DNA of 15,168 nt from Acidobacteriota bacterium (GTDB lineage: Bacteria; Acidobacteriota; Terriglobia; UBA7540): the NCBI GenBank assembly GCA_021827245.1, contig JAKAWN010000135.1:1-15168 (forward strand), read 5' to 3'. Position 1 is the first letter of the stretch, and each line of letters starts with the position of its first letter. Positions 1 to 7,725 of this stretch are shown piece by piece. The notes below the pieces were generated by a model. That model did not search any database and was not told the DNA's origin. It worked only from the letters and a program-made list of their open reading frames with translations. The translations under genes and the position numbers were made by a program.

Positions 1-1
1 T

Positions 2-799
2 CTGGTGGTTGCTCTGGCGACCTACCTGCTGGTGCCCCTGATTTATCTTTTGTTTTTTGTGCGCATCTGGGACGAGGAAGCGGACCTTCCCTCAGAACCA
101 TGGGACCGCCTGATGATGATTTGGTTTGTTGGGCTGGCCCTTTTCCTGGGCGTGGTGACAGCGCCTACGTGGGTCCGCCTGTGCGCTGTTTCAGCGCCGG
201 CTTTCATCCTTTTTGTCTGGTATTTCAGCTTCGAAGGTCTGCTTCAACGGGTCCGGATTGTTGCTGTCTGGGCGCTGGCTCTTGTCCTGGCCATCGGCGT
301 CACAATCCAGAGCAAGCTCCGGTGGCGGGGATATGCGACAACTCCAACGGGGAAAGTGGCGATTCTGAATCGCAGCCAGTATGACGAGATCAATTTTCTA
401 CTGAGGAATACCGGGCCCGGCGAGTATGTATTCGGCAGCAGCACGTTCGGATTCTTGCTGAATTTGCGTGATCCGGCCAGGGTGGCTTACGTCGCGCCAT
501 CTGACTACACACGGCCCGAACAAGTCGCCAATGTTGTCGAGGGGCTAAAGAACCATCGAGTAAAGTATGTCCTCTGGTCGCCCGTCCTTGATCTGCATCA
601 GGAAAACCCGCCCTCTCCTAACCATCTGGCTCCGCTGTTTGCCTACCTCAGCTCGCATTACCACATCGCAAAGATTTTCCCGAACGACGATATGTTCTGG
701 GAAGAAGGCGCGCAAAAGCTGCCGGCGGTTCCAGTGCAGCAGGCTCCCGAAGCTCCGGCGCCCCAGCCTCCGGGGAACGCTCCGATCCCGTTGCCGTAG
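2..799 (+). CDS. Polytopic membrane protein, C-terminal part (possible GT39/PMT-like glycosyltransferase), truncated by window edge
   Basis: The reading frame is open to the left edge, so the true start lies outside the window; the GTG at position 5 is unlikely to be the real start. The visible 265 or so residues begin with about four hydrophobic segments (roughly residues 1-19, 36-53, 60-76 and 83-101). A soluble domain of about 130 residues follows, with a YVFGSS motif and a KYVLWSP motif. The end is a Pro/Ala-rich tail (QQAPEAPAPQPP). Several membrane helices followed by a small extracytoplasmic alpha/beta domain is the C-terminal layout of many GT39/ArnT/PMT-like lipid-linked sugar transferases. 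The catalytic N-terminal loop of such enzymes would lie outside the window, so the function is not proven. The low-complexity Pro tail is probably a disordered extension. A hairpin with a T-run lies about 140 nt downstream. Confidence 0.6.
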   Translation: MVVALATYLLVPLIYLLFFVRIWDEEADLPSEPWDRLMMIWFVGLALFLGVVTAPTWVRLCAVSAPAFILFVWYFSFEGLLQRVRIVAVWALALVLAIGVTIQSKLRWRGYATTPTGKVAILNRSQYDEINFLLRNTGPGEYVFGSSTFGFLLNLRDPARVAYVAPSDYTRPEQVANVVEGLKNHRVKYVLWSPVLDLHQENPPSPNHLAPLFAYLSSHYHIAKIFPNDDMFWEEGAQKLPAVPVQQAPEAPAPQPPGNAPIPLP

Positions 800-911
800 T
801 GGCTTAAGGCTAGTTGAAGGTATCATCCTAAGCCTGCCAGAATGTGGAGCGCCGTTCTCTCGGCGACCAAGGCGACAGATTAGCCGGCTGGATTACACAC
901 GGCGGCGCCCC

Positions 912-940
912 TTGACACCCTGTTCAAGGTTCTTTAGACT
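912..940 (+). promoter_or_regulatory. Sigma70-type promoter candidate for the SSS symporter
   Basis: A perfect -35 hexamer TTGACA (912-917) is separated by exactly 17 nt from TAGACT (935-940), which matches 4 of 6 positions of the -10 consensus. Transcription would start near 947 and give a leader of about 100 nt before the TTG start at 1050. The hexamers and spacing are directly visible; activity is inferred. The element overlaps a small hairpin (910-929) and abuts the terminator-like hairpin at 942-968. Confidence 0.45.
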
Positions 941-941
941 C

Positions 942-968
942 GACGCGTCTTCGGCGTCTGTTTTTTTT
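942..968 (+). terminator. Probable intrinsic terminator after the upstream membrane protein gene
   Basis: The stem GACGC (942-946) pairs with GCGTC (954-958) around a 7-nt loop. It is followed by TG and a run of eight T (961-968). The stem is short at 5 bp, but the long U-tract fits Rho-independent termination on the plus strand. A second hairpin, CCTTGA/TCAAGG (910-929), stands just upstream. Transcripts started from the candidate promoter at 912-940 would begin inside the stem and so would not form the full hairpin. Confidence 0.5.
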
Positions 969-1040
969 GATAGCTGGCGGCGCCCTCCATCTCCAAGGAC
1001 GGCGTTGATGGCTTAGCGCGGGGAACGATCCACATTCAGC

Positions 1041-1052
1041 GAGGCATGGTTG
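1041..1052 (+). promoter_or_regulatory. Shine-Dalgarno GAGG and TTG start of the symporter gene
   Basis: GAGG at 1041-1044 stands 5 nt before a TTG at 1050. In this frame an in-frame TAG at 1014-1016 bounds the ORF, and no ATG, GTG or other TTG lies between it and 1050. The nearby ATG at 1046 is in another frame. TTG is therefore the only reasonable start. Confidence 0.65.
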
Positions 1053-2552
1053 GCTTTCAGTTGGCTCGACCTGATCGTAGTCATTGTTTATCTTGCGGGC
1101 GTAACGTTGCTGGGCGCGCGTTTCGGCAAGCGCCAGCGAACCCTGCACGACTACTTCCTCGGAGGGCGGCAGCTTCCCTGGTGGGCCATCGCGCTCTCCG
1201 TCGTCTCGGCAGAAACGAGTATCCTGACCATCATCAGCACTCCAGGAATCGCTTATGCCACCAATATGGAATTCCTCCAGCTAATCTTCGGCTATCTGGT
1301 GGCGCGCGTTGTGGTCGCCTTTGTCCTGATCCCAAAATACTTCGCGGGAGAACTCTATACAGCCTATCAGTTTATCGAGCACCGATTTGGCCGCGGGCTC
1401 AAAGTCTTTACGGCCGGACTTTTCCTGGGAAGCCGTGCCTTGGCCGAAGGAGTGCGGGTTTTTGCCATTTCCATCGTGATCGAAGTGATTTTCAGGACGG
1501 GAGTCCTGACAGCGGTGCTGATCATCACGGCCTTGACGCTTTTCTACACGTTTGAGGGCGGTCTGACGGCAGTCATCTGGACCGACGTCACTCAACTTTC
1601 GATCTATATCGCGGGCACGATTGTGGCCCTCGTACTGGCCGTTCGGGCGGTTCCGGGAGGCTGGCCAGAGATAGCGCATATTGCCAGCGTCTCGGGCGGG
1701 AAGTTCGCCATCTTCAACTTCCACTTCAACTGGCATCAGCCGTACATGTTCTGGTCCGGGCTGATCGGCGGAACTTTTCTGACCAGCGCCAGCCACGGTA
1801 CGGACCAACTGATTGTCCAGCGGCTGCTTGCTGCCAAGAATAAACGTCAAAGCCAGGGTGCGCTGCTGGCAAGCGGGCTGGTGATTCTGTTCCAATTCGC
1901 ACTGTTTCTGGTGGTGGGCGTCGTCCTGTTTGCTTTCTATCATTTCCATCCGCCCATCCATCCCTTTACGCGCCCGGACAAGATCTATCCGACGTTTGTG
2001 ATCACGCAAATGCCTGAGGGCCTGGCGGGTTTGTTGACTGCGGCGATCATTGCGGCGGCCATGGCAAACCTGAGCGCCGCGTTCAACTCCCTGGCATCCA
2101 GCTCGGTTGTGGACTTCTACAAGCCGTTTGTCCGTCCCGAAGCTGACCAGAAGCATTATCTCCGAGTCTCACGGGGTCTGACCCTTTTCTGGGGAGCTGC
2201 GCTGATGATCATCGCGGTCGTCTCCCAGTATCTGCATGAAAGTGTCCTGGTGCTTGCGCTCACCATTGCATCAGTTCCCTATGGAGCCCTGCTGGGAATC
2301 TTTCTGCTGGGCGTCCTAACCAAGAGGGCTAATTCTCGTGGCGCTTTGGCCGGGGCGGTGCTGGGATTATCTGTCCTGATCTTTATCCTCGTGGGAAAGG
2401 CATTTGGAATCGTAGATATTGCCTGGACGTGGTACGTGGTGATAGGAACGCTGGTCACTTTTGGGGGCGGCTGGATCGCCAGCAGCGTGCAGGTCACCGG
2501 GAGCACGTCCCAGAAAGGGCGGGAAATTTCGCTTTCGAAAACCTCCTCTTGA
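1050..2552 (+). CDS. Sodium:solute symporter family (SSS/SLC5) transporter
   Basis: This 500-residue inner-membrane protein has about 13 hydrophobic helices and the length usual for the SSS family. It begins at a TTG codon with GAGG upstream. Family landmarks are visible. The N-terminal part has DYFLGGRQLPWW and then SAETS in helix 2. The mid-protein signature GGLTAVIWTDVTQ is followed by HGTDQLIVQRLLAAKN. Helix 8 has a Ser-rich stretch, NLSAAFNSLASSS, where the second sodium site lies in characterised relatives. It should couple inward sodium flow to uptake of a small solute such as a sugar, carboxylate or amino acid; the substrate cannot be read from sequence. The GH18 glycosidase gene starts only 37 nt downstream, which suggests co-transcription and hints at uptake of an amino sugar, but that is inference. 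Confidence 0.9.
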   Translation: MAFSWLDLIVVIVYLAGVTLLGARFGKRQRTLHDYFLGGRQLPWWAIALSVVSAETSILTIISTPGIAYATNMEFLQLIFGYLVARVVVAFVLIPKYFAGELYTAYQFIEHRFGRGLKVFTAGLFLGSRALAEGVRVFAISIVIEVIFRTGVLTAVLIITALTLFYTFEGGLTAVIWTDVTQLSIYIAGTIVALVLAVRAVPGGWPEIAHIASVSGGKFAIFNFHFNWHQPYMFWSGLIGGTFLTSASHGTDQLIVQRLLAAKNKRQSQGALLASGLVILFQFALFLVVGVVLFAFYHFHPPIHPFTRPDKIYPTFVITQMPEGLAGLLTAAIIAAAMANLSAAFNSLASSSVVDFYKPFVRPEADQKHYLRVSRGLTLFWGAALMIIAVVSQYLHESVLVLALTIASVPYGALLGIFLLGVLTKRANSRGALAGAVLGLSVLIFILVGKAFGIVDIAWTWYVVIGTLVTFGGGWIASSVQVTGSTSQKGREISLSKTSS

Positions 2553-2589
2553 CGAAAATGGCGCGCTGCTTTTAAGCTCGTCGGTTTGC

Positions 2590-3789
2590 ATGAGAATAGA
2601 AAAACAATTTACGTCTTACTTGAGCCGCGCCGCGGTTGTCATTGCTTCCCTGATTGTGGCGTTCCTGCCGGCCAGGCTTCTGACGAGTCCACGCGAGGGG
2701 AATAAATGGGACAAAGCACTCCCTCTAAGCCGTTCGGGCAACGGAGGCGAAGCTCCAACAAAGGACCGTGTCCCTCTTGCGGCGATGCGCGCGCGGGTCA
2801 TGAATGCACGGCCATTAGCCATGTATTACTCGATGGATGATGCTTTCGGTCTTGATTCTCTCCTCGAGCATGCCTCAGCCATGACCCTGCTGGCTCCGCA
2901 GTGCTTCTGGCTGGGTCAGAATGGAGACATCCAGGGAGGCGTTTCCCCCGCAGCTTTGGAGGTGACCAGCCAAGCCCGTCTTCCGGTGATGGCCTTGCTG
3001 TATAACCGCAACTTCAATCGTGAAATCGCCACGTTGCTTCTCCGCAATCGGGGCCTGCAGAGGCGCGTGATCAGCAACATGGCCGCCATCGCGAAGCAGG
3101 AGAATTTGTTGGGATTTCAGCTTGACCTTGAAAACATTGATCCGAACGACGAGAATCTCTACACTCGGTTTGTACGAGACGCCGCGCGGGAAATGCATCG
3201 GGAAGGCCGGTTGCTGAGTGTCGCCGTAGTTCCTCGTTTTCGGGATTCCCGGCCGAACCAATGGTCGGCAGCGTACGACTATCCTGCCCTGGCGCAGTCG
3301 GCAGACTTTCTGACGCTGATGGCTTATAACAACTCCGGGCGCAATGGACCGCCCGGGCCCGTTGCGGGTTACGGCTGGGTCGAGAAGGCCCTGGAGTATG
3401 CTGTGCGACGCGTGCCTCCTGACAAGCTCCTGCTGGGCATTCCACTTTACGGCCGTGAATGGATTAGGAACGGAAACGGCTATCAGGCGCGAACGATGCC
3501 GTACCAGGAAACGAAGGCGGTGCTCGAACGCCTTTCGATCAGGCCCCAGTGGGATGAAAGGCAAAGATCGCCGTGGTTCGAGTACCAGACAAATAGTACA
3601 GTCTGCAAAGTGTGGTATGAAGATGCAAGAAGCTTCAGCGAAAAGCTGCGGCTCGTTGAAAGATTCCGGCTGCGGGGTTTTGCCGCCTGGCGACTGGGGG
3701 TGGAGGATCCGCGGGTGTGGTCGATTGTTGCCACGATGCGAGAAAACAGACCGGCCGCTACGGCGCATGAATACGTTTCAGGTTACTGA
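2590..3789 (+). CDS. Secreted glycoside hydrolase family 18 protein (YaaH/SleL-like)
   Basis: The chosen ATG at 2590 gives 399 residues starting with a basic, then hydrophobic, export signal (residues 1-30, MRIEKQ then AAVVIASLIVAFL). An upstream in-frame extension to 2461 would overlap the symporter gene and hide the signal, so it was not used. The GH18 barrel is recognised from several motifs. The catalytic strand is GFQLDLEN with D179 and E181, LMAYN lies near 243-247, and LLGIPLYGREW at 281-291. The C-terminal part has VWYEDARS and GFAAWRLGVEDP. In classical chitinases the strand reads DxxDxDxE; here only the last D-x-E pair is kept, as in YaaH/SleL-type N-acetylglucosaminidases acting on peptidoglycan. 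Expected role: hydrolysis of beta-1,4 GlcNAc linkages in cell-wall glycan or chitin-like material, outside the cytoplasm. No strong Shine-Dalgarno is seen; translation may be coupled to the symporter gene 37 nt upstream. Confidence 0.85.
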   Translation: MRIEKQFTSYLSRAAVVIASLIVAFLPARLLTSPREGNKWDKALPLSRSGNGGEAPTKDRVPLAAMRARVMNARPLAMYYSMDDAFGLDSLLEHASAMTLLAPQCFWLGQNGDIQGGVSPAALEVTSQARLPVMALLYNRNFNREIATLLLRNRGLQRRVISNMAAIAKQENLLGFQLDLENIDPNDENLYTRFVRDAAREMHREGRLLSVAVVPRFRDSRPNQWSAAYDYPALAQSADFLTLMAYNNSGRNGPPGPVAGYGWVEKALEYAVRRVPPDKLLLGIPLYGREWIRNGNGYQARTMPYQETKAVLERLSIRPQWDERQRSPWFEYQTNSTVCKVWYEDARSFSEKLRLVERFRLRGFAAWRLGVEDPRVWSIVATMRENRPAATAHEYVSGY

Positions 3790-3881
3790 CCTGCACCGCG
3801 GGGAGTGGCGAATCTACCGTCGGAGAACCACAGCGCGCAAAGCAGGCCCACGCCCGGGAGCGGCGATCTCCTCCATTGCCC

Positions 3882-3887
3882 TATAAT
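3882..3887 (+). promoter_or_regulatory. Candidate -10 element of the PLD-family nuclease gene
   Basis: A perfect TATAAT lies 19 nt before the ATG at 3907, inside the 117-nt gap after the GH18 gene. No good -35 hexamer stands 16-18 nt upstream (AGCGGC at the expected place). If active, it would give a leader of only about a dozen nt. Supported by the hexamer alone. Confidence 0.3.
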
Positions 3888-3906
3888 TCAGCAGTAGCAG
3901 GAACCT

Positions 3907-4494
3907 ATGCGCTTTCGGCTTCGACACATTACGCTTGTTGGCATCGTTCTGGCCGTTGTCATCGCCTACGGCTATTTCTCAAAGCTCGATGATCCGGGCT
4001 CCGCGACCCAGCCTTCCGATTCCACCGTAACCATTCCCAATTCTTTGGCTATCCAGGGTCCATATTTCTCCGATCAGGATCGCGTCGGAGATCAGATCAT
4101 TGCTGCCATCAATCACACCCGCCGCAGCCTGGATATAGCCGTCTATAGCATTACGCAACCCGACATCACAGCAACAATCGAGGCGGCGCACCGAAGGGGG
4201 ATACGAATCCGAATCGTCAGTGATGCGGGACAGTCTTTCGACCGGCATTCGGAGATTGCATATCTCAGGTCCAGCGGAATTCCTGTTCGTCTTTGTGGCG
4301 GATTCAGAGGGCGGCGTTCGTTAATGCACAACAAGTTTGCGATTTTCGACGGCACCCGCGTTGAAACCGGAAGCTTCAATTGGACAACCAGCGCCACCAG
4401 CTACAATTTCGAAAACGCCATCTTTATTGAGGATCCCGAGGTTGCGGCGCGCTACGAAAGAGAGTTCGACCACATCTGGGCGCTGGCCCGGTGA
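3907..4494 (+). CDS. Membrane-anchored PLD-superfamily nuclease, single HKD motif (Nuc-like)
   Basis: This 195-residue protein has an N-terminal signal or anchor (residues 1-24, RFRLRH then LVGIVLAVVIAYGYF), so the catalytic domain should lie outside the cytoplasm. The complete HKD signature HxKx4Dx6GSxN is present once: H141, K143, D148, G155, S156 and N158. Upstream, SLDIAVYSI (74-82) and GIRIRIVSD (98-106) are typical beta strands of the fold. One HKD copy in under 200 residues matches the bacterial Nuc endonuclease group, which dimerises to build one active site and degrades nucleic acid without a metal ion. Phosphodiester or phospholipid cleavage cannot be excluded. AGGA at 3899-3902 serves as ribosome-binding site. 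Role is unknown; nutrient nuclease or competence-related degradation are options. Confidence 0.85.
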   Translation: MRFRLRHITLVGIVLAVVIAYGYFSKLDDPGSATQPSDSTVTIPNSLAIQGPYFSDQDRVGDQIIAAINHTRRSLDIAVYSITQPDITATIEAAHRRGIRIRIVSDAGQSFDRHSEIAYLRSSGIPVRLCGGFRGRRSLMHNKFAIFDGTRVETGSFNWTTSATSYNFENAIFIEDPEVAARYEREFDHIWALAR

Positions 4495-4546
4495 TGGTAC
4501 GGAGACGGCCCGGACCCGCATGCAGCCGCAAACGTGAGAATTGAAA

Positions 4547-5086
4547 TCAGACGTTCTTTTTCAATGCTGGCAGGATGTATTTTGTAATCAAGGTGTCATA
4601 TTCCTGGCGGACCTGATCCGTGATCGGAGCAGGAGCCAAGGGGCCGTTGCTTGTTGCCTTCAGGTAAAGATCGCCCGTGCCTCCCAGCGGACCCGGATCG
4701 ATCTTCTCAAATTCTTCTTCGTCTGATTCTCCAAACTGATAAATCTGCTTGACGTCATAAGTTTTCATTTGGTCCGGCGTCAGCTTGCCTACGCTACGCA
4801 CGTAAATCCGGAACCGCCCGAAGAAACGCCCCTTGTCATAGTCAACGCGAAGCACCCGCTGGAGCTCAGTGCCCGGGTGCTCCGGGTCTGGATAAACGCC
4901 TGCAAGCAAATAAAAATTGCTTAGCTTTCCCCCGTAAGAGGTATCCAGCAATTGATAGAGCATGTAAGTGGGATCATCAGGGCTGACGGCTCGTTCCTTC
5001 TTCTTCTTCGACCACCCGGTTGACACGACAAAGGCAATCAGACATATGGTTGCCAGGAAGGCAGTCGAACACTTCCTTATCCTCAC
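4547..5086 (-). CDS. Secreted protein of unknown function
   Basis: I do not recognise this family. The preferred start is the GTG at 5086: on the minus strand GGGAGGG (plus-strand 5091-5097) lies 4 nt upstream, and translation from there opens directly with a signal peptide (RIRKC, then AFLATICLIAFVVSTGWS). An ATG at 5149 would add 21 residues ahead of that signal and lacks such support. The mature part of about 150 residues starts with a KKKKER stretch. It has YMLYQLLDTSYGG, a segment repeatedly combining aromatic and basic residues (KGRFFGRFRIYVRS), and an acidic stretch ESDEEEFEKIDPGP. It ends with a helical YDTLITKYILPALKKN. It is soluble after cleavage, with no Cys in the mature part. 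It lies 140 nt downstream of the beta-mannosidase gene on the same strand, so co-transcription is possible but no functional link can be shown. Confidence 0.65.
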   Translation of the reverse strand: MRIRKCSTAFLATICLIAFVVSTGWSKKKKERAVSPDDPTYMLYQLLDTSYGGKLSNFYLLAGVYPDPEHPGTELQRVLRVDYDKGRFFGRFRIYVRSVGKLTPDQMKTYDVKQIYQFGESDEEEFEKIDPGPLGGTGDLYLKATSNGPLAPAPITDQVRQEYDTLITKYILPALKKNV

Positions 5087-5226
5087 TGTTCCCTCCCCCG
5101 TCCCGCTATGATCCAGCAGAGATCGTATGGACGGCTTTAACAGAGACAAAGCATATCATGGTTTCCAGTTCGGCCGAATTCTCTTGCAAGCATTCAAGGT
5201 GAAATCGAACCTCCGATAGCTGCGGG

Positions 5227-7725
5227 TCACTTTCCTACATCGTCAGGTCTGAAATCGTTTTGCAGGGCCGCAATCTTTGGAAGCCATAGCTTGTACTGAC
5301 TGAGCGAAAAGGGAGGCGAGCCGAGCAGGTAGTGATTCGCAAACCTCCTGCCATTCGCGGTCCATTCGATCAGGAAAAGCCGCTTGTCAGAGGTAAACAC
5401 CGGGACGGAACCTAATTGCAGATTTTCATTCGCCCTCACCGAGTAGTCCCCCTCAAGTACGGTTTTGCCCGAATCGGCGTCCCAGATCCGATAATGGCCG
5501 CTCGAATCTTCGCGAGAGTCATTCCCGGCCACTACCCTGATGTGCCAGTTCTTCGGCTCGCCAACCATGACACAAACCGGCTGCTGGACTCGCCTGATGT
5601 AATAATACGCGAGCTTCTTATTGAAGTAATAATCGACAATGGCGTCCGAAAATTGTGGCCAGCCGTCCATAACGTTCCACCAGATCAGTCCGGTACGCCG
5701 CCGCTTTCTCATTCGGGTCCTTTGCATGAAAAACTTCAGCGCCTCCGCCTGCGTAAACTGGGAAGCCAGTATGTATTCTTTGATGTTGTCAGGAACTGCG
5801 CCGAAAAACTCTTCGAGCTGATGGGTCATCAGGTCGATCCGGTAAGGGTCTCCGGTCATCGAAGTCGAGTGCAGGACCCACTGAGAATTGTCCTTGTAAG
5901 GCCATACGTGCCGTTCGTCCACGAAACGCTTGATCGACGAGAGACCCGGACAGCCGTCGTAACCAATCTCGCTCACGAAAATTGCAGTGTGCTGCGTGTA
6001 GTAGGTGCTTTTGAAATAGTCACGGGGGCCCCACAGGTGGTTCTCCGGCATCAGGCTCATCTTCCTGCTGGCAACAACTTCCGGTGACATGTAGGGAGAA
6101 CTGGGAAGATATGGACGATAAAGGTCACACTGGAAAACCGCTTTCGGCAGGGCCTCGCGCGTGATCTTATTGTGTGCCGGGTCAAGACCTGCATCATAGT
6201 AGGACAAGTCGCATTCGTTGTCACCTGACCAAAGCACGATCGAAGGATGGTTCCGGAGCTTCCGGACTACCGACATAGCCTCCTTTTTTATTATATCGAG
6301 GAACCCGGGTGCTTGCGGGTAAATTGCGCAAGCCATCGCAAAATCCTGCCACACCATGATGCCGTTACGGTCACAGATGTCGAAGAATCCGTCGTCTTCA
6401 TAGACATTTCCACCCCAGCACCGGAGAATGTTGCAGCCCAAATCGATGAACATTGCGAGGATCTTCCCATAACGCTCCGCATCTCGGCTGTGGAAAGCAT
6501 CGGCCGGAACCCAGTTGGAACCCTTGCACAGGATCGGAACGTCATTGACCTTGAAGAGAAATTCTCCGGGCTTCTCGATACTCGTAGTATCTGTTCGCAG
6601 CAACTCCACCGTCCGGATTCCCACATGGTCTTCGCGCGCGGCAAGAACTCGCCCTTTGTGCAACAATTGGGTGGTTACGTCGTAGAGGTGCGGGCTGCCG
6701 TAGCCTTTCGGCCACCACAACGCAGGCTCTGGAACCTCGAACTCGCAGCGCCCGGCTGTGAATTCAACTTTGTGGATATGAGTAAAACTGGATTTGCCAC
6801 AGCGGCCTTCCAGTTTCAGTTGCAGATCGGGAAGCAGGGCGAGGTCTGTGGTGAGCTCATAGGAAGCCACCAGGACGGCACTGCCTGGGCTGATCAAGCG
6901 GGTCGTGAAAAACAGATCCGTGATTTCAGGGTTTGCACGAACTATCAGCTCAACCCGACGCCAGATGCCTGCCGAGACCGCTCGCGGCATGATATCCCAA
7001 CCATAGCAATGCGGCGCCTTCCTGATCCAAATCGACTCCTGGTTCGTGCGGCCGACCGACATGGTGAGGACCGGATCGTACTTGTAGCTGGCTGCTTCGA
7101 TCACCGGCGACTTCAGACGCACCGTCAAAATGTTTGGTCCTTTGGTGCTCAGCTTGCCAGTTACGTCAAAGTCATGTTCAATCAGCGCGTCCGCCGAAGT
7201 ACTGAGCTCCTGCCCATTCAGCCAGTACGTAGCAACACAGTCCACGCCGTGGAATCGTAGTTCTACACGACGGCCCGCAATTCCTTTGGGAGTCGGAAAT
7301 TCACGGCGGTACCACCACTCATAAACTTCGAAGGGCTTCAACCTGGTAATGTTGTCAGCAAAATACAAGTCGGCAGGCAGCTCGCCGTGCCGGGAAAGAT
7401 CAAGCTCGACATTCCCAGGCACCGTTGCCTCGATGGGCGCCAGCCGCAAAGCCTTCAACTGATCAGGCTCTGTGACCCGGTACTTTCCCTGCGGGAAGTA
7501 AAAGAGCTCCCATTTCCCATCAAGGCTCATTCGCGACGGCGCAGTAACGCTGTGGCTGATTTCATTCGCCGTCACATCGGCACGCTCATTCTGCGCCGGG
7601 TCAGGCGATAAGGTCGCAGGGTTTGCGCCACTTGCTGAAGAACTCGCGCTCCCGGCCGCGCCTACGAATAACATTCCCGCGCCTGTACGCAAAAACTCTC
7701 GGCGATCAAAATTGTTTTCTGCCAT
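5227..7725 (-). CDS. Tat-exported GH2 beta-mannosidase
   Basis: The ATG at 7725 is chosen because AGGGAGGG (plus-strand 7733-7740) stands 7 nt upstream, and translation opens with a twin-arginine signal: MAENNFDRREFLRTGAGMLF, arginines 8 and 9, then a hydrophobic stretch and Ala/Ser-rich cleavage region. The ATG at 7764 adds 13 basic residues without support. The 832-residue protein has the GH2 order: an N-terminal jelly-roll domain (about 60-265, with WYRREF and GVDCVATYWLNG), an Ig-like domain, and the TIM barrel from about residue 375. In the barrel are GSNWVPADAF, NILRCWGGNVYED and VWQDF. The acid/base is E504 in LWSGDNE and the nucleophile is E586 in VSEIGYDG. It should remove terminal beta-mannose from manno-oligosaccharides or glycans in the periplasm or outside. 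Length and motifs fit beta-mannosidase better than beta-galactosidase or glucuronidase. Its neighbours do not form a mannan-use operon. Confidence 0.9.
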   Translation of the reverse strand: MAENNFDRREFLRTGAGMLFVGAAGSASSSASGANPATLSPDPAQNERADVTANEISHSVTAPSRMSLDGKWELFYFPQGKYRVTEPDQLKALRLAPIEATVPGNVELDLSRHGELPADLYFADNITRLKPFEVYEWWYRREFPTPKGIAGRRVELRFHGVDCVATYWLNGQELSTSADALIEHDFDVTGKLSTKGPNILTVRLKSPVIEAASYKYDPVLTMSVGRTNQESIWIRKAPHCYGWDIMPRAVSAGIWRRVELIVRANPEITDLFFTTRLISPGSAVLVASYELTTDLALLPDLQLKLEGRCGKSSFTHIHKVEFTAGRCEFEVPEPALWWPKGYGSPHLYDVTTQLLHKGRVLAAREDHVGIRTVELLRTDTTSIEKPGEFLFKVNDVPILCKGSNWVPADAFHSRDAERYGKILAMFIDLGCNILRCWGGNVYEDDGFFDICDRNGIMVWQDFAMACAIYPQAPGFLDIIKKEAMSVVRKLRNHPSIVLWSGDNECDLSYYDAGLDPAHNKITREALPKAVFQCDLYRPYLPSSPYMSPEVVASRKMSLMPENHLWGPRDYFKSTYYTQHTAIFVSEIGYDGCPGLSSIKRFVDERHVWPYKDNSQWVLHSTSMTGDPYRIDLMTHQLEEFFGAVPDNIKEYILASQFTQAEALKFFMQRTRMRKRRRTGLIWWNVMDGWPQFSDAIVDYYFNKKLAYYYIRRVQQPVCVMVGEPKNWHIRVVAGNDSREDSSGHYRIWDADSGKTVLEGDYSVRANENLQLGSVPVFTSDKRLFLIEWTANGRRFANHYLLGSPPFSLSQYKLWLPKIAALQNDFRPDDVGK

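Noticed and set aside
901..985. Direct repeat GGCGGCGCCC at 901-910 and 976-985
   Set aside because: A 10-nt GC-rich self-complementary word in a GC-rich genome; only two copies and no target-site duplication or other mobile-element signs.
1046..1555. Plus-strand frame beginning with ATG at 1046, next to the symporter start
   Set aside because: Its translation is Arg/Pro-rich shadow sequence; the TTG frame at 1050 gives a clean SSS transporter.
2461..2589. N-terminal extension of the GH18 gene back to 2461
   Set aside because: It overlaps the symporter gene and would bury the signal peptide that begins at the ATG at 2590.
5087..5149. Longer start (ATG 5149) for the secreted unknown protein
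   Set aside because: It places 21 extra residues before the signal peptide and lacks the GGGAGGG ribosome-binding site that precedes GTG 5086.
6247..7260. Long 337-codon plus-strand frame opposite the mannosidase gene
   Set aside because: It is the antisense shadow of a gene with clear GH2 catalytic motifs, and its translation has no family features.
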